From NCBI GenBank assembly GCA_003049485.1, contig PYST01000104.1:46474-110473 (forward strand): DNA of 64,000 nucleotides, given 5' to 3'. The DNA comes from Ophioceras dolichostomum. Lineage: Eukaryota; Ascomycota; Sordariomycetes; Magnaporthales; Ophioceraceae. The notes under the pieces were generated by a model. The model ran no database searches. It was given only the letters and a program-made list of their open reading frames with translations, and was not told the origin of the DNA. The position numbers and the translations under genes are program-made. Of this stretch, positions 57,288 through 64,000 are shown one piece after another. The first letter of the stretch is position 1. Every line of letters starts with the position of its first letter.

Positions 57288-60200
57288 TTAATGCTTCTTC
57301 CTGTCAAAGGACCGCACTGCTTCTCTAGCATGTTTCAAATGCTCTCGTGGTTCCCAAGTGTCATACTCAGAAGGCCATCCTTTCTAATGCACTCGATAGT
57401 GCAATTCTCCGTTCAGTTTGCGTGAGTCTCGAACTTCTTCAACTTCCCACTCGTTCTCGTCTTCCTCCAATGGTGGCATGGATAGAGGTGGGTCGTTGCT
57501 ACGCGCGTGGTAGTGTTCGAGATACTGAACTGGAAAGACGTCGTGTAGCTTGCTGTAGTGGTCTGGCAGGATGAGGCGGTATGCTTGCTTGCCCACTCGC
57601 TCGACGATGCGAAAAGGACCGACCCATCGAGGTGCTAGCTTCTTGTGCTGCCGCAGATTCTTGGTCGCCAACTTCATCAGGTCTCCAACCTGAAATTGCT
57701 TGGGAATGTGGTTGCGGTTATAGTACTTAGCTGGTTGCTCTTGCGCCTCAAGTAGCGTCTACTGCAACTCTATGCGTTGCTTCTGCAATCTCTCAATCCT
57801 CTCTCGTGCTGCAGGTGACTTCTCCTTTGGAAGGCTGCCTCTCACGACAATGAAGTCTTGAGGTTCTTCCATCTCCTGGCGCAGCGAGGCCTCGAAGCCA
57901 GTCATCATGTAAAACGGCGCATGACGAGTCGAGTGGTTGAAGCTGTTGTTGCAGGCAAACGCGGCAAGTGGGAGAAGGGATGCCCATGCCAACGGGCTGT
58001 CTGCACAATAACATCGAAGATAGTTCTCGATGACCCGATTCAAGGTCTCTGTCTGCCCATCCGTCTGAGGGTGAAATGCAGTCGAGAGCCTTCTCTTGAT
58101 CAACGAGTGGCGACAGACTTCCTCCCAAAAGTGGCTCGTGAGGCGTGAATCTCGATCACTGACAATGCTCCGAGGCATACCCCAGACGCATTCAATCTTC
58201 TCGAAGAGGAGTTCTGCAAAGTCGGCGGCGGATGTGTCAGTGCGCGTGGGAATAAGAGTAACCTACTTGGTCAGCCGACAGACGACGACGAGAATTGCGT
58301 TGAACAACTCCCCCGTACGCAAACGGCTTTCTGGTAGTCCAGTGATCCAATCCAGAGAGATCTCTTTCATGGGTTTCCCATCTGATGGTAGAGCCAAGGG
58401 TTCTAGCTGTCCATAAGGCTTGTGCCTGTGAATCGCGTTGAACTGACATTGTAGGCATGACTTCACATAGTCTTCCACGTCTTTGGCTATCGTCTCCCAC
58501 CAAAAGAATCTCGAGACGAAGTAGGAGGTCTTGGCAACTCCCCAGTGACCAGCTTGTGGGCTGTCATGGCACTGCCTGAGAATCTCGGTCCTCAGGGCCT
58601 CGTCATGCGGGACGTATAACTGATGTTCCCTCCGCAGTATGTTTGCACCTCCAGAGATTGGCTCAGTGCGGAGTGACGGCTCCAACACTGGCAGCTGCCG
58701 GGTTCCACGCCGGGTGAGGTCTCGGACCTCACTCTGTCCTGGGCCTCCCGCAGGAACGGATGCATCAACCAGCGCAGGTACTGACAGGAGCTCTTCGGTG
58801 TCACCTTTACCCCCCGGAGGCCTAGTCGGAGAACCTCCATCGAGCCGGCGGTCCGTCAACCTTCTCCGTAACTCTCGGCAGTGAGGATCTAGCTCTTGCA
58901 CGTCCGCAATCCACTGAAAGAGTGTGGGAGGGACCTCGAATAATTCAGAGTTTGCCTCATAGACTCCCTTGAACCAGTCCAAAGCACTACGTGCTTCCTG
59001 ACGAGTGACAATCTGCTGTAACAGAGTAGTCTTCCAAGCAGACGTCAAGAGATCCAACTCCTGTGTGTCTGCGGACGGTTCCGGACCTGTGTCCGTGACT
59101 TGCCCGCTAAGCAACAAACGATGCCTCAGCTTGCTCGAAAGCGTTGGCATCAACTTTTCCACCAAAGTAGCCTCGTCTCTCGATCCCTCGACCGCGTAGT
59201 CAGGGCGCCGAGACGGCCCGTCGGCGGGGTTAACAGCCCCTGGCCTGTGGAAAATCTCGAAGTCGTAGGCGGCCAGAGCAAGCAACCAGCGAGCCTGCCG
59301 CCCACTGAGTTTCTCCTGCTCCATGAAGCCCTGAAGATTCTCATGGTCCGACCAAACCTCGATGGCTTCAGCGCCTTCAAGGTAGTGACACCACTGCTTG
59401 AAGCTTCCAACGATGGCGAAAAGCTCCTTGTCGTGGGTCATGTAGTTGCGCTCTGCGTCCGTGAAAGCTTTAGACCAGAATGCAATCGGGTGCCAACCAT
59501 CATCATGGCGTTGAGAGAGAATGCCTGCCCGTGCAACTGCACTAGCATCTGTCTCCACACGCATACGGAGGTTGGGGTCGTAATGTCGCAACACTGGAGC
59601 AGAGGTGAAGGCATCGATCAAGCCCTCGAAGGCTGCCTTCTCGCGCTCCTGCCACAATGATCCAATCTGTCCTGGCTTCTTGCCAGCCTTCATTCCCTTG
59701 AGCAGCTGATGCAGTGGCCGAGCAATCTTTGCAAAGCCAGAGATGAAGCGGCGGTAGAAGTTGCAAAAGCCAAGGAAGACTTGAATGTCCCTGAACGAGA
59801 CAGGAGGATAGTGTTTCCAAGCTCTGATAGCTTCAACGCGAGCTGGATCCATGCAAAGACCTTGAGTGTTGACAATGAAGCCAAGAAACTCAAGCTCCTC
59901 CCTGAAGAAGACGCACTTCTTTGGGTCAGCAAAGAGCCCAAACTCCCTCAACCGGTCAGCTACCAGTTGCAAGCGTCGCTCGTGCTCTTCGTGGGTCGTG
60001 CTGAATATCAGAATGTCGTCGAGATAGACAACGACGAAAGCGTCCACCAGCCCACGCAATGCGCGGTTGATGTACGCCTGAAAAGTCGCTGGAGCATTAG
60101 TCAAGCCAAAAGGCATGACCAAATACTCAAAGTGACCATACTTGGTGCGAAAGGCCGTCTTCCACTCGTCTCCTTCCTTGATGCGGAGACGATAGTAGGC

Positions 60201-61167
60201 GTTCACCAAGTCCGACTTGCTGAAGACCTTGGTACCGTTCAAACGGTCCAGCATCTCACCAATCAGTGGGAGAGGTGCATGGTTCTTGATGGTAATGTTG
60301 TTCAAGCCTCTGTAGTCGATGCAAAGGCGCAGAGTGCCATCCTTCTTTGGCACAAAGAGTACAGGAGCTCCAGCAGGAGACTGACTCTCTCGAATCAACC
60401 CGTTGGCAAGCATTTCGGTGATGGCGTCAATCAAGGCTCTCGGCTCGGCCGGAGACGTGTGATAGATCGACTTCCAAGGGACCTCCTTGCCTGGAACAAG
60501 AGGGATTGCGTAGTCGTACTCCCCATATGAAGGGAGCTGTTTAGCAAGTCGCACGTCAAACACGTCGCTATGACTGCGAAGCAGAAAGCGTGGGATTTGT
60601 CGAAGGTCTGGCTGATCTGGGAGAGGATCAAGAATGTCGTCTTCTTCTTCGTCTGTTGAATTAGCTGGTTGAGGGGCCAGCCGAACCACGCCGACAAAGG
60701 CTCGATCACCTCGACTGACATGCTTGTACATTTCTCTAGATGAGATATGCAAGATTTTGATAGGGCGGTGATGGTTGCCACGAAGCCATGACCCCTGAGA
60801 AATGTCGAGGCGAGCATCAAGCTCTTTAAGCAAGGGCATGCCAATGAGCACAGGTGGCTCATCTCGAGGCGTGTCGATCGCAAGAAAAGGTCGAGTGAAG
60901 CGAGAAGTGAAGCTCGACTCGTCCTTAAGAGTGATCGTAAGGTAATAGACTCCATAGTGTAGGCTTCCACGTCCATCTGCCACTAGGAGTTCAGGAAGAT
61001 GAGAATGATTATGACGAGGATGACGGCAAGGGGCCAGCCCTAGCTGGTTGCAAAAAGAAATAGAAACAGTACTGCACTCAGCAGCTGTATCTAGAATAAT
61101 CGGATTGCGAGACTGTCGATTTTCCGAGAAAGAGATGTCGCCCCGGATGGTGAAGGCTTTTGTTGTT
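57288..61167 (-). pseudogene. pol: Ty3/gypsy pol (protease, RT, RNase H, integrase, chromodomain), three in-frame stops, 5'-truncated
   Basis: One reading frame over 3.9 kb, broken only by TAG at 58263-58265, 57759-57761 and 57384-57386, ending TAA at 57288. Protease: IILDTAAECSTVS and VLIGMPLLKELDA. RT: LIRESQSPAGAPVLFVPKKD, LRLCIDYRGLN, YLDDILIFS. RNase H: VETDASAVARAGILSQ, WSKAFTDAERNY. Integrase: zinc finger with HDSPQAGHWG and CLQCQ, core LDWITGLP, SIVSDRDSRLTSHFW and HPQTDGQTETLNRVIE. Chromodomain-like end: HYRVH, stop, KGWPSEYDTWEPREHLKHA, so the third stop probably replaced TGG (G to A). Gag and the 5' LTR are missing, because the frame runs at 61167/61168 into an LTR in the opposite orientation. 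The ATG-like frame start at 61241 is antisense LTR, not element sequence. Confidence 0.88.
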
Positions 61168-61441
61168 TGTGTTGACTGATGATCACTAATCATCAGAGTT
61201 GTTGACCGCAAAGCCTCGAGTGACCACGAAGCTCTGGCCAAGTCACAACGTCAACGACTACGTCAACGATTATCTCAGTCAACGTCATCGACCTTCCACC
61301 TCTCCTCGTACTTAAGGAGAGGGACTCTCTCTCTGCCTTTTCCATAGGACCTAGTTTAGAAGATAGATGAATTGAACCTGCCTTGGCAACCCCCTCTCAT
61401 ACCGCACGCGTGCAATCGCTTTCTACCTGGGCCTTCCAACA
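61168..61441 (+). mobile_element. Second LTR copy in opposite orientation
   Basis: 274 bp, plus strand, TGTGTTGACTGATGATC to CCTTCCAACA. Same family as 56143-56414, with roughly 10% differences, mostly transitions. Its left edge abuts gypsy pol of the other orientation directly. To its right are the palindrome ACTGATCAGT (61441-61450) and the leader of another element. It may be a solo LTR, the LTR of a second gypsy copy, or a recombination product. Confidence 0.75.
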
Positions 61442-61884
61442 CTGATCAGTGCTACCTGGCAAAGGTAGTACAGATAAGCTAGGAAGAAGAGATCTTTCGA
61501 AACGTGGACCGTTCTGGGTCAATCCAGCGCCAATTCCACGCTCTGAGATGCTCCATCGTGTCTAGAAGGAGTTTTGATTTAGACCTCGTGAGCCTTAGTA
61601 CTCTCCTCCCCTAGATAACGTACTGACGAGCGGACGTCTTTCGTGACCCAATCGTTAGGCGCACCTATCGCGCAAAAACCCCGACGAGAGAAGTGGAGGT
61701 CGATTTGGACTTCGTGAGCCTTAGTGCCTCCGGAAGGTCGGTTTGGACTTCGTGAGCCTTAGAGCCTTCCTCTTGACAGATGAACGATTGCTGAACGTAG
61801 CGATCATCCATTCTTTTCATCATTGCTTCCCTTCCATTTACCACTTCCTTTTTCTCCCCTCTTTCCGACCTATCTTCCATCAAC
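61442..61884 (+). other. Leader of the plus-strand retroelement with triplicated motif
   Basis: 443 bp with no gene. The phrase CGTGAGCCTTAG appears three times (near 61587, 61712 and 61751), the last two within a longer GGTTTGGACTTCGTGAGCCTTAG-like unit. It may be the LTR or leader of the following element. A TG...CA unit from 61443 to about 61781 is possible but unproven. Confidence 0.5.
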
Positions 61885-64000
61885 ATGTCTGCCTCTTCGT
61901 CCCCATCAACTGCGAGCCCCAAGGATGATGCTATCCAAGCCATTCTCCAGACAGTTGAGCTACCCCATCTACCACTACTCTACGACGAAGACGCGCTTGC
62001 AACTGCCTTTCCGGAAGACGACGAGGAACGCGACCAGATGTCCGACAAAGAAGTCAACACCCTCACCCTCCGAAGCTTTGCAGAGTACCGAATGTCGAAG
62101 TAAGCGTTCGGACGCAACCTTCTTGCCGACTTCTGTCAAGACTTCATGGGCTGGAAGAAGGACAACTCCGCCCGCATTAACGTTGGCCTTCGAAAAGCCC
62201 TCAAGGCATTCTTTTACGAGCGTGGGGTCTACGTTGGTAACAGTACCGGCCGCAACTATATTCAGTTCGCTAGCCTCTGTGACCAAGCCATGCAAGACGA
62301 TGCGACTCTTCCCGACTGGCCCGATGATGTGCCACAGAAATGGAGCAAGGAGTATTCAGCCTACCTGACCAGTCATTCTGACTGCAAGCCTCGCTCCAGA
62401 CCAATAACACCTCCTCCTCCCTCCAGCAATCAACCTTCGACCGACATAGGACCACCAGCCTCGGTTTCTCTCCTGGAGAGCAGACCCAGCCCCCTTCCCA
62501 ATCTCTCTCCTATGACCTGGCCAGAACATACTGCCCCCCTCAGCAAGACAGGCGGTATTTCTGCAGACCCCTACCAGATACTCCCACCGATCCCGTATGC
62601 GAACATCACTCCTGACGCCTCAAAGGTCGTCGCTTTCTTCAAGACCTGGAACAAGGACAACAACTTCTCCGGTGCAGCCTACGAAGTGCTTGGCGACAGA
62701 ACCCGACTCTTCCTGAGGACTGCCGCATTTACGCTATCGAGCCTGCCGGATTTCATGCGATCTACCCGTTGATCCTCTCAGGACGCGCACAAAAGTACTT
62801 CACCTAGAAGCTCAAGGACACTATGACGTTCACCATGATGTACAACGGTCTCAAGAAGCAGTTCGACACTGATACAAAGCACTCCGAGTACTGGAACAGC
62901 TGGACGAAGACATCTTTCTCGCAACTCCGAAATGCTCCAGAGAACGCTGGAAAAAGCAGCGAGACAGTGCTCCAGGACATGCTCGACAAGCTCTGCCTCT
63001 GCCAAGAAGCTCTCGGCTTTGGCTACGAAGGAGATAAACATTTGGTGCAAGCAGTAGCCTCAGCCTGTGGAGACCATCCTGCTTTTACCATGGCCCTCCT
63101 ACGGACGCCCCAGACGTACGAGGAGCTCGCCTCGGACCTTCACTCGTCCTTGAAAGCTTCTGAAAAGCATTACGGTCCGCAGCAGTTCTACACTGACCGT
63201 AGGTATGGACGAGGAAACTCATCAAACCTACCATATCATGGTATCACCCGAGGCAACAGGGATAGACCTCCCTCTGTACGAGACAAACGATCCTCCCACG
63301 CACTTCGACGGTGCTGGGTATGCAACCGAGAAGGCTGCTGGTCCACCAAGCATACAGCTGAAGACCGCAAGATAGCCTATGACAAGTTCGCAACGATGAA
63401 GAACAACAGACTTACCAACAAGAAGTATTCCACATTTCTTACGGACTTTGAAGGACTTGAGATCGGCTCTGATGACGGAGACGAGAATGACGATCACCTC
63501 ACCCCGGACGACGTTTTCCACGATACACAAGAAGCTCTCGACGTGTCACAGTATCTTCAACACATCATTTCCTTGCAAGAAGCCGCATGTCGCCACCGAC
63601 TTGCTCTGAACCCATCATCTACAGATTGCTTTCAGCTTAGCGTGTACGCCGTCGAGGTTTTCCAAGGCACTCTGCCGGACACAGGTACAGCTGAGAAGTC
63701 TACAGCTGGCCATACCCAGCTTTTGGCCCTTCAGAAACACCTCCCGGACGTCACTCTGGACCACTCTCGACGACATCAAAACCCTCCACGGCCAGTACGT
63801 CCTCAAAATGGGCCCGGTGGAAAAGGAGGAGGCAGCAACTGCAGTCTTCTACTCCCGACGCCAGCGAGGAATCGANCGACATCAAAACCCTCCACGGCCA
63901 GTACGTCCTCAAAATGGGCCCGGTGGAAAAGGAGGAGGCAGCAACTGCAGTCTTCTACTCCCGACGCCAGCGAGGAATCGACCGTATCCGCCGCTCCCAC
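61885..64000 (+). pseudogene. Degenerate gag-protease region of an LTR retrotransposon, probably copia-like
   Basis: ATG at 61885 (MSASSSPSTASPKDD). The frame is broken by TAA at 62101, then continues (GWKKDNSARINVGLRKALKA). A one-base loss near 62713-62715 moves the coding sequence to the next frame (EDCRIYAIEPAGFHAIYPLI), which has a TAG at 62805 and then stays open to the window edge. A capsid-like helix region is followed by a zinc knuckle CWVCNREGCWSTKH (63312 onward) and a protease motif LPDTGTAEKSTAGHTQ (DTG at 63678). The combination CxxCxxxGCWSTKHT plus DTG-x-STAG is one I associate with fungal Ty1/copia-type polyproteins. It differs from the protease of the gypsy element next to it, so the two elements belong to different families. 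Confidence 0.7.
63771..63981. repeat. Perfect 105-bp tandem duplication flanking one N
   Basis: 63771-63875 and 63877-63981 appear identical (CGACATCAAAACC...GAGGAATCGA), separated by a single N at 63876. The pattern fits two contig ends overlapped and joined without merging, so it is probably an assembly artefact rather than a biological repeat. Confidence 0.9.

Noticed and set aside
58263..61241. Use of the frame start at 61241 as the pol start codon
   Set aside because: The first 25 codons are the antisense strand of an LTR (compare 56341-56414). The real element sequence begins at 61167.

Overview
This window comes from the nuclear genome of a filamentous ascomycete (Pezizomycotina, most likely a Sordariomycete). 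The evidence is dense single genes without operons, short (about 55-230 nt) GT...AG introns that often carry a CTGAC/CTAAC-like branch site, fungal Zn2Cys6, ATG9, ATG4, COG6, MET-7 and SPX-RING proteins, three-exon H2A and H2B genes, and Ty3/gypsy, pogo/Fot1-like and copia-like transposon remains at the right end. Exon structures below were built by hand from reading frame, splice consensus and family resemblance. Every multi-exon model was checked for phase.

Layout, left to right. 1-909: 5' part of a Zn2Cys6 transcription factor (minus), cut by the window edge. 4788-9321: MSN5/exportin-5 karyopherin (minus). 10816-13786: autophagy scramblase ATG9 (minus), divergent from COG6 (14787-17068, plus). 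17715-20358: SAP1/YTA6-like AAA ATPase (plus), converging on mitochondrial ribosomal protein uS17m (21089-21705, minus). 23489-25179: Q/N-rich secreted protein (minus). 28636-29552: ribosome-biogenesis methyltransferase EMG1/NEP1 (plus) with a spliced 5' leader. 33214-35010: VOC-like/disordered membrane-associated protein (plus). 36360-38397: cystathionine gamma-synthase (plus). 38699-40498: SPX-RING E3-like protein (minus), divergent from the J-protein JJJ1 (41665-43499, plus). 43873-45565: autophagy protease ATG4 (minus), divergent from SQS1 (46414-48585, plus). 48991-49556 and 51572-52212: divergent histone H2B/H2A pair. 52711-53312: a five-exon complex I LYR subunit NDUFB9 (minus), divergent from the 2-oxoglutarate dehydrogenase E2 gene KGD2 (53866-55397, plus).

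55398-64000 is a transposon block. It starts with the 3' end of a pogo/Fot1-like transposase (minus). This is interrupted by a Ty3/gypsy element (minus) whose 3' LTR (56143-56414) and pol-chromodomain region (57288-61167, three premature stops) are present. The gypsy interior ends abruptly at a second LTR copy in the opposite orientation (61168-61441). After that comes a degenerate plus-strand gag-protease region of a different, probably copia-like, element that runs off the window.

Functionally the genic part is housekeeping: nuclear export, Golgi tethering, autophagy (ATG9 and ATG4), ribosome biogenesis (EMG1, JJJ1, SQS1), mitochondrial translation and energy metabolism (uS17m, NDUFB9, KGD2), methionine synthesis and histones. 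There is no evident biosynthetic gene cluster and no new multi-gene system. The unusual items are the Q/N-repeat secreted protein, the spliced upstream ORF before EMG1, the VOC-like fusion protein, the NDUFB9/KGD2 divergent pair and the inverted-LTR transposon junction.
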